The position numbers were made by a program, and so were the translations under genes. A DNA stretch of 64,000 nucleotides from Dokdonella koreensis DS-123 (GTDB taxonomy: Bacteria; Pseudomonadota; Gammaproteobacteria; Xanthomonadales; Rhodanobacteraceae), in contig NZ_CP015249.1 of assembly GCF_001632775.1 (NCBI RefSeq), positions 4,072,686-4,136,685 on the forward strand, in the 5' to 3' direction. The notes below the pieces were generated by a model. The model did no database searches and was not told the DNA's origin. It was given only the letters and a program-made list of their open reading frames with translations. This document shows positions 10,013-19,196 of this stretch, in pieces. How positions within the stretch are numbered: the stretch's first letter is position 1; each line of letters starts with the position of its first letter.

Positions 10013-11578
10013 ATGCCCTTTCACTCCCGTGTACTGTCCCTGTGCATCGCGCTGGCGGCGTCCCAAGCGACCGCTGCGACCTTTGTCGTGACCCGGGGCG
10101 ACGATCCCACTCCCGGCGCCTGCGCCAGCACGGACTGCTCGCTGCGCGAGGCGCTCGACGCCGCCGTCGCCACGCCGGGCGGCGACACGATCGTGCTCGG
10201 CTCGGGCCAGTACACCGTCACCCGCGGAACACTGCCGGTATACGGAGAGGTCACGATCGAGGGCGAAGGCATGGCCCAGACACGGATCGTCGGCACCGGC
10301 AACTTCGACCTGATCGAGGTCACGCCGCTCGGCGCGTTGACACTGGACGGGCTCGCGCTGTCCTCCCAGCGTCAGGCGCTGAAGGTAAGCAGCGGCACGG
10401 CCCTGTTGCGCTTCGTACGCGTGCCGGCTGGCGGAGGAACGATCTCGGCCATCGGCACCAGCGCCCCGGCCGAGCTACGCGTCGAGCATGCCGTGCTGGG
10501 CGATGCGCTGGGCTGCGAATGCGGGGCCGGGTCGGTACGCATTGCCGACAGCACGCTCAACAGCGTGCTGGTCTACAACGGCAGTGCCGACCTGGTGCTC
10601 GATCGCGTCGAGGTGATCGGCCCAACGCCGGCCCTGTACGGCGTGGCGTTCACTACGAGCGGCACCGCCACCATCCGCAACAGCACGATCCGCGGACATG
10701 CCGCGCCGCTGGTGCTGGGCGGCAGCGGTGGCGACGTGCGCATCCGTCATACGCGTTTCGTGGGCAATACCGGTCCGCTGCACGGCAGCCGCGACGGCAT
10801 GGCGTGGCTGGAGGACGTCGAGTTCCGCGACAACATCGTCGACGATGCCCGTCTCGCCAACGGCGCGCCCGCGGTGCTGTTGGCCCAGGACGAGACAGCC
10901 TGGCGCATCGCACGGGCGCTGTTCATTGGCAACCGCGGCGGCGGCGGTTCCGGGCCCGGCCTGATCGGATCGACCGTGCGCGTGACGGCCGGCGGCAACC
11001 TCGTCATGAGCGACACCACGTTCTACGACAACACGTTCCGGCCGGAGGTGGCCAACGCGGCCGGCCATGCGATCGGCGTCGATACCGCCGGCGACACGGC
11101 GGTGTTCTGGCTGTTCCATGCAACGCTGCGTGCGGGACCATTCGTGCCCGACAACGCAGTCGCCTCGCTGCTGGCGGTACGCGGGGCCGCGGCCAATCTA
11201 CGCATCTACAACAGTATCCTGGACGGCACCTGCGCCTTCGCGAGCGGCGCCGGCATGACCCAGGCGGAGGGCAATCTCGAAGTACCCGGCAATACCTGCC
11301 GGCTCCCTGCGGCCACCAACGACATCGACGTCCCGCCAATGGACCTGTTCCTCGGCCCGCTTGCCGACAACGGCGGCTTCACGCGGACGTTCCTGCCGAC
11401 GCGCTACAGCCCGGCGGTCGACCGCGGCGTGGCCACCTGGTGCAACATCGCCGGTGGGGTGTTTTCCCGGCTCGACCAGCGGCGCTACCTGCGCCCCGCC
11501 GCCGGCATCGCCTGCGACAGCGGAGCCGCCGAAACCGCCGCCGTGTCCGACACGCTCTTTGCCGACGACATGGACTGA
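10013..11578 (+). CDS. Secreted CSLREA-type right-handed beta-helix protein
   Basis: A 521-residue exported protein. Start ATG 10013 has AGGAG at 10002-10006 and gives a signal peptide ending near ATAATF. Immediately after it comes TFVVTRGDD...CSLREALDAA, the CSLREA domain often seen at the N-terminus of bacterial beta-helix proteins. The body consists of short parallel beta-helix coils with repeated Asn and Asp turns. The end, DTLFADDMD, is a variant of the FxxxF tail with Met in place of the last Phe. No catalytic residues are obvious, so the substrate or adhesion target is unknown. The gene stands alone behind the EF-hand terminator. Confidence 0.85.
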   Translation: MPFHSRVLSLCIALAASQATAATFVVTRGDDPTPGACASTDCSLREALDAAVATPGGDTIVLGSGQYTVTRGTLPVYGEVTIEGEGMAQTRIVGTGNFDLIEVTPLGALTLDGLALSSQRQALKVSSGTALLRFVRVPAGGGTISAIGTSAPAELRVEHAVLGDALGCECGAGSVRIADSTLNSVLVYNGSADLVLDRVEVIGPTPALYGVAFTTSGTATIRNSTIRGHAAPLVLGGSGGDVRIRHTRFVGNTGPLHGSRDGMAWLEDVEFRDNIVDDARLANGAPAVLLAQDETAWRIARALFIGNRGGGGSGPGLIGSTVRVTAGGNLVMSDTTFYDNTFRPEVANAAGHAIGVDTAGDTAVFWLFHATLRAGPFVPDNAVASLLAVRGAAANLRIYNSILDGTCAFASGAGMTQAEGNLEVPGNTCRLPAATNDIDVPPMDLFLGPLADNGGFTRTFLPTRYSPAVDRGVATWCNIAGGVFSRLDQRRYLRPAAGIACDSGAAETAAVSDTLFADDMD

Positions 11579-11679
11579 GCGCGCCGGGCCGGCATGGGAA
11601 GGCGCCCCAACGCAAGCCACGCAGCGATGGCCTGTGCCGATGCAGGAGATTCCTTACCTGACTCGGCGCTGGATGACCG

Positions 11680-11710
11680 TTGACTTCGCGTGGTCGCAGG
11701 CCGAGACAAT
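11680..11710 (+). promoter_or_regulatory. Possible promoter of the metallothionein-like gene
   Basis: TTGACT at 11680-11685 is followed after 19 bp by GACAAT at 11705-11710 (4 of 6 to consensus). A 19-bp spacer is longer than optimal and is the geometry used by MerR-type metal regulators. I saw no clear dyad in the spacer, so this is a weak call. Confidence 0.3.
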
Positions 11711-11760
11711 TCAGGCTCTGCGGCGCATAAAGGCGCACACCCCTCCTCCGGAGAACCGCC

Positions 11761-11928
11761 ATGCAGATCGAGCAGCATCAGAAGTGCGCGCATGCACCGT
11801 GCACGTGCCAGGTGCCGATCGGTACCGAGTACTGCAGCGATCACTGCCGCGAGCACGCCAGCAAGGTCGGGGACAGTTGCGCCTGCGGCCACCGCGGTTG
11901 CAGCAAGCCGGCCGACTCCGCCGTGTAG
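11761..11928 (+). CDS. Prokaryotic metallothionein-like protein (55 aa)
   Basis: A 55-residue Cys-rich protein with Cys at 9, 14, 16, 25, 29, 40, 42 and 47 and His at 6, 11, 28, 32 and 44. The pattern KCAHAPCTC ... EYCSDHC ... CACGHRGC matches bacterial metallothioneins of the SmtA/BmtA type (KCAC.PC.C ... YYC...C ... CGH.GC). His 11 replaces one of the usual Cys. Expected role: binding Zn, Cd or Cu in the cytoplasm. GGAGA at 11750-11754 is well placed for the ATG. A second copy with the same Cys spacing except one loop lies at 19197-19433. Metal preference cannot be read from the sequence. Confidence 0.8.
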   Translation: MQIEQHQKCAHAPCTCQVPIGTEYCSDHCREHASKVGDSCACGHRGCSKPADSAV

Positions 11929-11991
11929 GAAAGCCGGGCGAAGGGCCGGGCCTCTCGCCCTTCGCCGCTCGTGGCTGATTCAACCCGAGCC

Positions 11992-12360
11992 TCAGTGCGC
12001 CTTCTTCAAACCCTGCCAGTAGCCACGCGCCTGCGCCAGATACGTCCGGGGACTTTCGAGGAAGTAGACCAGCGAGGTGCCGCTGGCGAAGCAGTAACGC
12101 CTGCCGTCATCGGGATCGACCCAGTTGAGCGAGCAATCGGCCTGGATGCGCGCGCCGACGGCGAGACCGTAGGCATCGAGGCGGTCGAACTCCGCCTGCA
12201 TCTCATGGGCCGGCACCGCCGCTTTCCAGATGCCGCCGGCATGGGCGTGAGCAATGTGCGCCTGCACCGGCGGTTCCGCCCGGGCGGCGATCGGCCGGAC
12301 GGCGAAGGCGAGGCCGGCCACCGCGACCAGCGCGAAAGCCGGGATGCTCGAGGTCTTCAT
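11992..12360 (-). CDS. Exported small protein, faintly YHS-like
   Basis: A 122-residue protein with a signal peptide (about 1-28, ending AARA) and an AGGAG element upstream of ATG 12360. The mature part carries DCSLNW.DP.DGRRYCF followed by SLVYFLESPRTYLAQARGYW. This resembles the fold pattern of YHS-type metal-associated domains (Cys, aromatic, F..P..Y), with only two Cys. The similarity is weak, so treat it as an exported hypothetical protein. It converges with the metallothionein-like gene, 63 bp between stops; whether the two share metal biology is speculative. Confidence 0.65.
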   Translation of the reverse strand: MKTSSIPAFALVAVAGLAFAVRPIAARAEPPVQAHIAHAHAGGIWKAAVPAHEMQAEFDRLDAYGLAVGARIQADCSLNWVDPDDGRRYCFASGTSLVYFLESPRTYLAQARGYWQGLKKAH

Positions 12361-12453
12361 GGGCGTGCTCCTGTCAGCGCGGCACTTGCACCGTGCAGGA
12401 TGCCGATCCCACCACCATCGTAGCTCCGACGCAACGGGTGCGCGACGCCTGGA

Positions 12454-12984
12454 CTATTCCTCCATCAATCGAAGCCGAAACCCGAACACCGGCAGCCCCT
12501 CCTGCAGAAAGTCCAGGTCATCGGACCGGCGGAAACCCAGGCTCACGTACAGTCCCCAGGCCGCATGCATCGCCTCGGTCGTGTGCAGGATCACCTGCGC
12601 ACGACCCTGCCTGCGGGCGCGCTCGATGCATGCGTGCGTCAGCGCCTTGCCGATGCCCCGTCCGCGCGCGGAGCTGCGCACGCCGAGCAGGCGGATGCCG
12701 GCGGCGTTCCGCTCCGTCGGTGCACTGCCACCGCTGCCGTATTCGGTCATGTCGCCGAAATAGACGACACCGCCGAGCAACGTGCCGTCCGTCGAGGCGG
12801 CCACCAGCAGCGTGACGTTCTTCCTTGCAGCCAGGGCCCCGACGTCGGCCAGCGTGCGGTAGTACGCCGGCTGCTCGCGCGGCGTGGGGAAGCCCTCCAG
12901 GGTGGAATAGACCGCGATCAGCAACAGGCCGAGGGCCTCGTATTCGTCAGGACGCGCTTCGCGGATGAGGGCAGGTGCGGCCAT
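12454..12984 (-). CDS. GNAT-family N-acetyltransferase
   Basis: A 176-residue acetyl-CoA-dependent acyltransferase. Start ATG 12984 is preferred: it has a GAAGGA element 7-8 bases upstream, and longer starts up to 13092 add low-complexity residues. IREARPDEYEALGLL opens the domain. GIRLLGVRSSARGRGIGKAL is the acetyl-CoA-binding motif A (R-x-x-G-x-G), and HTTEAMHAAWGLYVSLGFRR forms the C-terminal strand-helix. The acceptor substrate is unknown. It is divergent from the nucleotidyltransferase gene at 13164. Confidence 0.88.
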   Translation of the reverse strand: MAAPALIREARPDEYEALGLLLIAVYSTLEGFPTPREQPAYYRTLADVGALAARKNVTLLVAASTDGTLLGGVVYFGDMTEYGSGGSAPTERNAAGIRLLGVRSSARGRGIGKALTHACIERARRQGRAQVILHTTEAMHAAWGLYVSLGFRRSDDLDFLQEGLPVFGFRLRLMEE

Positions 12985-13163
12985 GGCATTTCCTTCAGGC
13001 ATCGTGGGGCGAACGCGGCTGACGGCGTGCGATGCGCCAAGGGGCCGGCGCGTGAGTACTCCTTTCGTGCTCGCGCGCATCCCTCTTCCCACCCGATGCG
13101 TTCGATGATCGAATCGTCACGCCCGCGCGGTGCGGGTGTCTCCCCTCCATCGTCGAGCCTCGC

Positions 13164-13940
13164 ATGGACATCGCCCTGCCCCAACCCCAGGCCGCTACGC
13201 TGGCCGCCGTGTGCGACACGCTGTGCGCCGATGACCGCATCGAGGCGATTCTCGGCGCTGGCTCGCTGGTGCATGGAGCGTTCGATGCGCACTCGGACCT
13301 GGACCTGGTGGTGGTGGTGCGGGCCGACGCCTATGCGCAGGTAATGACGACGCGCCACGCGATCGCCGCATCGGCCGGGCCGCTGCTGGCAGCGTTCACC
13401 GGCGAGCACGTGGGCGAGCCGCGCCTGCTGATCTGCCTGTACGGCCCGCCGCTGGTGCACGTGGACCTGAAGTTCGTCACCGCCGCTGCACTCGACGCGA
13501 TGGTGGAGCGGCCGCGCCTGCTGTGGGCGCGTGACCCGGCGGCGATCACCACGCAGTTGGACGCAGCGCACGTCGAGTGGCCGGACCGCGATGCGCAGTG
13601 GTTCGAGGACCGCGCCTGGGTCTGGCTGCATTACGGGGTGACCAAGTGCCGGCGTGGCGAGCTGTTCGAGGCGATCGGCATGCTGGCGTTCTTCCGCGAC
13701 CAGGTATTGGGCCCGCTGCTGCACCGCAACGCCGGCCGGCCGCAACGCGGCATGCGCCGCATCGAATCGCCGGAGACCACGGCGGCGCTGGCCGCGACAC
13801 TGGCCGGCCATGACGCGCGCGCCGTGGCCGCCGCACTGGCGGCATCGGCGGCACTGTACCTGCGCCTGCGCGAGGCTTCTCCGCCCCCGCGGCCGGTCGC
13901 GCAGATGCCCGCAGCGCTGCTGACCCTGCTCGATGCCTGA
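13164..13940 (+). CDS. Nucleotidyltransferase-fold protein (aminoglycoside/lincosamide transferase-like)
   Basis: A 258-residue protein of the polymerase-beta-like nucleotidyltransferase fold. ILGAGSLVHGAFDAHSDLDL (about residues 29-48) has the GS motif and the two metal-binding Asp, D45 and D47. A third acidic residue is likely within VHVDLKFV. The C-terminal half is helical and could be a KNTase-like helical domain. Members transfer a nucleotide to small molecules, including antibiotics, but many are uncharacterised, and resistance should not be assumed. No strong SD precedes ATG 13164. Confidence 0.8.
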   Translation: MDIALPQPQAATLAAVCDTLCADDRIEAILGAGSLVHGAFDAHSDLDLVVVVRADAYAQVMTTRHAIAASAGPLLAAFTGEHVGEPRLLICLYGPPLVHVDLKFVTAAALDAMVERPRLLWARDPAAITTQLDAAHVEWPDRDAQWFEDRAWVWLHYGVTKCRRGELFEAIGMLAFFRDQVLGPLLHRNAGRPQRGMRRIESPETTAALAATLAGHDARAVAAALAASAALYLRLREASPPPRPVAQMPAALLTLLDA

Positions 13941-14260
13941 GCCGTCAGGCGCGGCTGGGATGGCGCGTGCTCGATCGGGCAACGGACTGCGCGTGCCGCG
14001 CCCGCCTACGGCATTCTTCACCCGGACGCCCGATTGCGCCGGAGCGTCGACGGCAGGTCGACGGTGTCCGGGGAGCACACGGCGATCGACGCCCGCCCGG
14101 AGCGGGTGAGCGTCCGACGAAGCCGCCCGGGCGTGCCGGGCATCGGGCGCCGCCGCTCGTCGAACAGCCCTAGGACGACCCCTGGCTGCAGTGGATGTCT
14201 TCCCGTCGCGCCCTTTTGCGCTAGGTGCCCTCGTCATTCCGCTGCCGAGGAACACCCATC
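13941..14260. other. Intergenic region without recognised gene
   Basis: About 320 bp between the nucleotidyltransferase and the beta-helix protein. I see no ORF with family features, and no clear terminator or promoter, apart from GAGGA at 14247-14251 serving the GTG at 14261. Confidence 0.5.
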
Positions 14261-16312
14261 GTGCCTAACCGCTTCTTCCCTGCCCGCGCCGGGCACCATC
14301 TCCCCTGGCTCGTCCTGGCCCTGCTGCCGTCCGCCGACGCGGCCACCCGCGTCTGGCCGTCGGCGGCGTGCACCGGCACGCTGCAGGCCTGCATGGACGG
14401 CGCTGCCGATGGCGACCGTATCGAGATCGCCGGACTGGCGCCGATCGAGGAGGACATCAGCCTCGCCAACCGCAGCCTGACGCTGACCTCGCTGCCCGGC
14501 CTGCGCGCGCGCTTCGCCAGTGGCCGTTCGGTGACGACGACCATCGGCAGCGGCGTGTCCGCCACGGTGACGGTCAGCCGCATCGACTTCACCGACGGCG
14601 CGGTCGACCTGCGCAAGAACGGCACCGGAATCACCAGCTTCACCGTGGAGGATGTCGGCGTGGAGCGCACGCCGTCCGGTAGCACCGGCCGCATCGCCGT
14701 GACTGCAACCAGCGGCGCCACCGTCAACGCCACTGTGACCGGCAACCGCGTGCGCGGCCTGCCCGGCTCGCTCAACGAGGGGCTGCTGCACCTGGAGGCG
14801 GGCGGCGCGACGCTGAACGCCGTGGTGGCCTGGAACACGCTCGCGCGCAACGCCGATCCCACGGCACAGGGCGCGGGCCTGTTCGTGGATGCACACGCGA
14901 TCGGCAGCCAGCCCGCCACCGCCTCCGTGCGCGCCTACGGCAACACCGCGAGCGGGGCGTTCGGCCGCGCGGCGTTCTTCTTCAGCGAAGGGCTGTTCTC
15001 GTCGAGCGCGTCCACGCTGGAGGTGGTCGCGGCCAACAACGTAGCGACCGGCACCGCCCAGGGCAGCAGCACCGGTGTCGGTCTCACCGTCGGCCAGGGC
15101 ACGATCCAGGCCCAGGTGTTCAACAACACGATCACCGGCGCGCAGCACGGCATCTCGGCACTCGGCTGGGACTCGGGCAGCCCGGCGGCACGGATCAGCG
15201 GGTCGGTCCGGAACAACCTGATCCAGGCGGCCACGCGTGGCCTGGTCTTCACGGCGGCGCTGACGCCGGGGCTGGACAACGACTACAACCTCGTCCAGGC
15301 ACCGGTGAACCTGGCCACGCCCGGACCGAACACGGTCTCCGGCCCGGCGCAGCTGGTGGCGCGCCATGCGCCGCGACTGCGGCCCGGCTCGCCGGCGATC
15401 GACGCCGCCGACGGCCCGGGGCTGGCCAACCTCATCATCGAAGCCGGCCTGCCGACGCTGGACGCGGACGGCCTGCGCCGCCTCAAGGGCGCGCGCGCGG
15501 ACATCGGCGCATACGAGGCTGGCGACGGCGCGATGCGCCACGTCGCCACGATCGGCTCGGTCAATGCGAACTGGACCGTGATCCGCCATCCGCTGGCCGC
15601 ACCGTTCACGGCCGAACTGCAGGCCACGCGTGTCTACAACTATGGCGGGCGTACCGTGATGCCGTTCGGGCTGTTCTACACCGCCGGCACCTGGGCGATC
15701 TACAACGAGTCGGTCGCGCCGCTGCTGCCGGGCCTGATCTGGAACGTCTGGGCGCCGGCTCCCGGCGCGGGTCGCTTCATCCATGCGGCGACAGCGGCCA
15801 ATACGACGACATGGCGCACACAGGTCGACAACGCCGCGGCCAACGGACAAGCCGCGCGCATCCTGATCGTCGCGCACAACTGGACGTCTTCGCCGGCCTA
15901 CAACGACCACCCGATCGGCGTGTACTACAGCGGCACCGGCAGCGCCGGACGCTGGCACGTCGCCAATCTCGACCAGGCGAACCTGCCGGCCGGCAGCGCA
16001 TTCAACGTCTACGCGCAGCCGCCGAGCCCGAACGCGTTCCGCGTGGCGGCGATACCCGGCCGTAACCTGGTGCTGCTCGACCATCCGCTGCTCAACGGCA
16101 CCCCGTGCGCGGCCGCCCAGGTCACGCGCGTGGTCTCCCCGGCCAGCCCGGGCCCGATGGGCGGCTTCGATCTCGACTACGGTCTCGTCGACGGTCGCTG
16201 GGGGATCTACTCGCCGACGCCGTGGCCGGCCGATACCGCGTTCAACGTCCTGGTCGATCCGGCACAGGTATTCGCGTGCACGGACCGGATCTTCGCGACC
16301 GACTTCGACTGA
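14261..16312 (+). CDS. Secreted parallel beta-helix protein with C-terminal beta repeats and FxxxF tail
   Basis: A 683-residue exported protein. GTG 14261 is chosen: GAGGA lies 9 bases upstream, and the N-terminus becomes a signal peptide ending SADAAT. Residues about 30-420 form a beta-helix with coils such as VSRIDFTDGAVDLRKN and NNTITGAQHGISALG. Residues about 430-670 hold roughly three 75-80-residue modules with W..., YYSGTGSAGRWHVANLD and AFNV(L/Y) strands, a type seen in other bacterial exoproteins. The end is CTDRIFATDFD, a clear FxxxF tail with a preceding Cys. No catalytic site seen. Possibly a polysaccharide-binding or adhesive exoprotein (inference). Confidence 0.82.
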   Translation: MPNRFFPARAGHHLPWLVLALLPSADAATRVWPSAACTGTLQACMDGAADGDRIEIAGLAPIEEDISLANRSLTLTSLPGLRARFASGRSVTTTIGSGVSATVTVSRIDFTDGAVDLRKNGTGITSFTVEDVGVERTPSGSTGRIAVTATSGATVNATVTGNRVRGLPGSLNEGLLHLEAGGATLNAVVAWNTLARNADPTAQGAGLFVDAHAIGSQPATASVRAYGNTASGAFGRAAFFFSEGLFSSSASTLEVVAANNVATGTAQGSSTGVGLTVGQGTIQAQVFNNTITGAQHGISALGWDSGSPAARISGSVRNNLIQAATRGLVFTAALTPGLDNDYNLVQAPVNLATPGPNTVSGPAQLVARHAPRLRPGSPAIDAADGPGLANLIIEAGLPTLDADGLRRLKGARADIGAYEAGDGAMRHVATIGSVNANWTVIRHPLAAPFTAELQATRVYNYGGRTVMPFGLFYTAGTWAIYNESVAPLLPGLIWNVWAPAPGAGRFIHAATAANTTTWRTQVDNAAANGQAARILIVAHNWTSSPAYNDHPIGVYYSGTGSAGRWHVANLDQANLPAGSAFNVYAQPPSPNAFRVAAIPGRNLVLLDHPLLNGTPCAAAQVTRVVSPASPGPMGGFDLDYGLVDGRWGIYSPTPWPADTAFNVLVDPAQVFACTDRIFATDFD

Positions 16313-16666
16313 GGATCGCGCTGCGCCGGCCCCGGCGGCCTGCCCGGGTCCGGGCGTCGCCTCGCCCGGACCCGCCAAGGAAACCGCGCCGGCAGCGGGT
16401 ACTGCCCTGCACAGTCACCGGCCGTGCAGGCGGCGCAGTGCCCGGCCGGCCGGTGGCCCGCGCAAGGGCCGCACCGGCCGTGGATGCGCCTTTCCCGGAC
16501 CGATCTGCGCCCTAGAATGGCGGGACCCGTGGTGCGCGCATCGGCCGGCACACGTCCGCCGAACCGGATCGCCTCCACGCCCAGACCCAGACGGAGAACG
16601 AACGACACCGCACCATCGCCCACATCGAACGCAAGCCCATCGTTGACTGGCTATGAGGGGATAGTT
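16313..16666. other. Intergenic region with a 12-bp-stem hairpin
   Basis: Bases 16345-16356 and 16363-16374 form a perfect 12-bp stem with a 6-nt loop, 33 bp after the beta-helix stop codon. No T-run follows. The rest of the 354-bp interval shows no gene. GAGGGGA at 16655-16661 is the ribosome-binding site of the next gene. Confidence 0.5.
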
Positions 16667-17659
16667 ATGACGGTTCCTTGCAGGACGATCTCGCTGCGCG
16701 ACGGCGAGCAGGCCTATCTGGATTCCCGGATGCGCGACGTGGAGCGCGCGTCGGAGCGTTCCCGATGGTTCTACATCGTGACGTCGCTGATCTCGCTGCT
16801 GCTGATCTCGGTGTCCTACAACCAGCTGGCGTCCTGGTCGCGGCTGATGGCCGAGGGCGCGGAAGGACGCGTCTTCAATGAAAAGAACTGGCCGGACCAG
16901 ATGGTCCTGCTGCAGATGAAGGAATGGGTGTCGGGCCTGCAGTTCGACCTGCCGTACCTCGGCGGGCGATTCAGCGCATCGGACGCGGGCATCGTCGGCG
17001 GCATGCTGCTGTTCGTCGCGGTGCTCTGGGGCTACTACGCGCTCAAGCGCGAGAACCACATCGTCTACTTCCTCATCAAGGACGTGGCCGAGTTCGACTT
17101 CAGCGACGCGGCGCGGTTCTACCTCCGCAACCAGCTCTACGCCACGCAACTGTTCACCGGCCAGCACAGCCGGCCGTTCGAGGGGCGCAACATCGTCGAT
17201 ACCGCCTACAACGCCCAGTCCAAGAAGCGGTCCGAGCAGCGGCAGAACGCGGTCCTGAAACTGGGCACGTTCCTGGCGACGAACATCGTCTTCTTCCTGC
17301 CCGCCGGTGCGCTGTCCGGCGTGCTGGCCGTGGACCTGCTCTCGCTGTGGAGCAACTCGCCGTTTCGCGAAGGCACCGAAAAGCTCTACCAGGTGCTGCA
17401 GGCCAACCACCTGATGCACGAAGTCTACCTGCGCCTGGCACTGTCGCTGACCCTGCTGGTGCTGGTGGCGGCGATCACCGGCCGGGCCTTCAGGTATCAG
17501 CTGGGAACGGTCGACCTGATCGCGTTGTCCGGCCAATGGAAGTACCCGGTGATCTACGACCGCGGCGATCCGGAAAGCCTGCAGAAGGCATGGCCCAAGG
17601 TTCGCGAGCCGGCCGCGCCGCCGACCGCGCCGGAGCCACCCGGCACGCCGATCCCATGA
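16667..17659 (+). CDS. Unrecognised four-TM membrane protein
   Basis: A 330-residue inner-membrane protein of unknown family. GAGGGGA precedes ATG 16667 by 5 bases. Membrane segments are at about 34-51, 106-127, 203-228 and 259-281, with a hydrophilic loop between TM1 and TM2 (ASWSRLMAEGAEGRVFNEKN) and a larger cytoplasmic-looking loop between TM2 and TM3 (KRENHIVYFLIKDVAEFDFS). The C-terminus is Pro-rich. I do not recognise the family and see no transporter or enzyme motifs. It is convergent with the small gene at 17726. Confidence 0.75.
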   Translation: MTVPCRTISLRDGEQAYLDSRMRDVERASERSRWFYIVTSLISLLLISVSYNQLASWSRLMAEGAEGRVFNEKNWPDQMVLLQMKEWVSGLQFDLPYLGGRFSASDAGIVGGMLLFVAVLWGYYALKRENHIVYFLIKDVAEFDFSDAARFYLRNQLYATQLFTGQHSRPFEGRNIVDTAYNAQSKKRSEQRQNAVLKLGTFLATNIVFFLPAGALSGVLAVDLLSLWSNSPFREGTEKLYQVLQANHLMHEVYLRLALSLTLLVLVAAITGRAFRYQLGTVDLIALSGQWKYPVIYDRGDPESLQKAWPKVREPAAPPTAPEPPGTPIP

Positions 17660-17725
17660 GCCTGCGCACGCCTGCGTGTGCCCGAGGAGCCGGCACGCGG
17701 CGCTGCCGGATCGGCAAGGCGTCCT

Positions 17726-18073
17726 TCAGTGGTGCGCCGCGCCACTGATGTCCACGTCGATCCGCGGCAATGCGGATGGCGGAACATGGAGCCATTCGGC
17801 GCCGGTGACGATGCGAAGATCGGTGACGACACCGTCGGCGGCGAGTCGCTTGATCGCCCAGAGGATTGCCCAGGCGGTACGCGCGGCCCGGTGCTCGCTG
17901 CCGGAGCTGTCCACGTGCAGCTCGTACCAGAGGAAGCCCTTGGGCGAGCTGGCGCAGGGAACCAGCCGGTAGTGCAGGCCGTCCTCGCGGATCAGTTCGT
18001 CGAGGCGATCGATGTGGTCGCCCACTTCGATCACCGCCATGCAACGCCACAATGGAACTGCGTCGGAACTCAT
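17726..18073 (-). CDS. Hypothetical small protein
   Basis: A 115-residue soluble protein (MSSDAVPLWRCMAVIEVGDH...) with no signal peptide and an alpha/beta look: MAVIEVGDHIDRLDELI, GFLWYELHVDSS, AILWAIKRLAADGVVTDLRI. ATG 18073 fits the AAAGGA element better than ATG 18079, which would leave only about 3 bases of spacing. No family recognised. A 10-bp inverted repeat (18137-18171) lies in its leader. Confidence 0.65.
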   Translation of the reverse strand: MSSDAVPLWRCMAVIEVGDHIDRLDELIREDGLHYRLVPCASSPKGFLWYELHVDSSGSEHRAARTAWAILWAIKRLAADGVVTDLRIVTGAEWLHVPPSALPRIDVDISGAAHH

Positions 18074-18136
18074 TGCCATTTTTCCTTTGAACCCGACGGA
18101 TCACGTTCGAGCGGGAATAACGGCTGCCACGTACGA

Positions 18137-18171
18137 GGGAGTTTGCATCGACCCCAGGCGGGCAAACTCCC
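18137..18171. repeat. 10-bp perfect inverted repeat upstream of the 17726 gene
   Basis: GGGAGTTTGC at 18137-18146 and GCAAACTCCC at 18162-18171, separated by 15 bp. It lies in the AT-richer 250-bp gap between the ferritin-like gene stop and the start at 18073. It could be an operator or an mRNA leader hairpin; it has no T-run. Confidence 0.5.
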
Positions 18172-18323
18172 GATCAACGAAGGTTGCTCGTAACGCGCGA
18201 GACAGAAAACTGTGGCCGGAGCATGCGCCCGCGGCGGTAAATTTCCGTTATTCGCTTTTCCCCCTTTGCCTCGCCCATCCGCATGGCGGCGACCTTGCAT
18301 CGCCGCCATGCATACGACAACCG

Positions 18324-18929
18324 CTACAGCATCGTCTCGCGTGCCTGCTCGGCGCGCGAGGCGCCGATGGCGGTCTCCACGTGCTTGATCTCTTCCGGCG
18401 GCGGCAGCACGGCCGGCAGGCCGAGCGACTCGATCCACAGCTCCCGCGTCCAGCCCTGCGTGTGATAGAGGTGATGGTCCTCGTCGGACTCGACCGCTTC
18501 GTAGGCCTGCTTGAGCACCTTGGCGGTCGCGCCGCTGGCGCGTTCGGCGACGTGGCCGATCAGCGACCAGTTGAGGTGATCCTTGGTCTCGGCCAACACC
18601 ACGCATTCAGCGGCCACGAGCTGTGCGGCGGCCGGATCGCCGGCGGCCACGGCCTGCTCGATCGCCGCGACCAGCGAAGCGCCCTGGTGCGCGACCACGT
18701 CGCGACCCGGCGTGCGCGCCTCGACGTCCAGGCCGAGCTGCTCGAACACATGGGTGAGAACCCGTTCGTGCGTACGGGTCTCCTCCAGGTACTCCTTCCA
18801 CTCCTTGCGCAGGTCATCGTTGACGGCACAGGCGACCGCCGCGGTGTAGACCTTGATGCCGCCCCGCTCGGTCTCGAGGGCCTGGTACAGCAGCTCGTTG
18901 AGCTGGTTCTCGTCGTACTTGGGCTTCAT
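18324..18929 (-). CDS. Ferritin-like superfamily protein
   Basis: A 201-residue all-helical protein. Carboxylate/His pairs are spread over four helices, as in ferritin-like di-iron bundles: ETERGGIKVY, EETRTHERVLTHVFEQLG, ECVVLAETKDHLNW and ESDEDHHLYH (containing ExxH). LYHTQGWTRELWIESLGLPA follows the last helix. The metal-binding role is inferred from this spacing; I cannot assign a named subfamily. The gene is divergent from the metallothionein-like gene at 19197, separated by 267 bp, so two likely metal-handling genes share one intergenic region. Confidence 0.7.
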   Translation of the reverse strand: MKPKYDENQLNELLYQALETERGGIKVYTAAVACAVNDDLRKEWKEYLEETRTHERVLTHVFEQLGLDVEARTPGRDVVAHQGASLVAAIEQAVAAGDPAAAQLVAAECVVLAETKDHLNWSLIGHVAERASGATAKVLKQAYEAVESDEDHHLYHTQGWTRELWIESLGLPAVLPPPEEIKHVETAIGASRAEQARETML

Positions 18930-19196
18930 GGCGCTGTCTCGCTGGTGAGGAAGGGGCCACGAGTAGGCCTATCCGCGCCGCAACGGCTGCTGAGTTTTCG
19001 CAGCTCCGGCGCGCCCACGGCCGTTGGCGTTGCCGGGCTGTTCACCTCCGGAGCACGCAGCGGGCGCGCGGCGCCACCGGACGTGAATCGCGACCGACCG
19101 GCCGGCCGCGTATCGGCGCATTTACCACGCCAGTCACGCCGCAGCAGGTCGCGATCGGCGATGGTCGGGGTTCCTTGGGACTGATGGGGATCGGCG

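Noticed and set aside
13164-13940. Calling the nucleotidyltransferase an antibiotic-resistance gene
   Set aside because: Only the generic fold motifs are visible; no specific resistance-family signature can be claimed.
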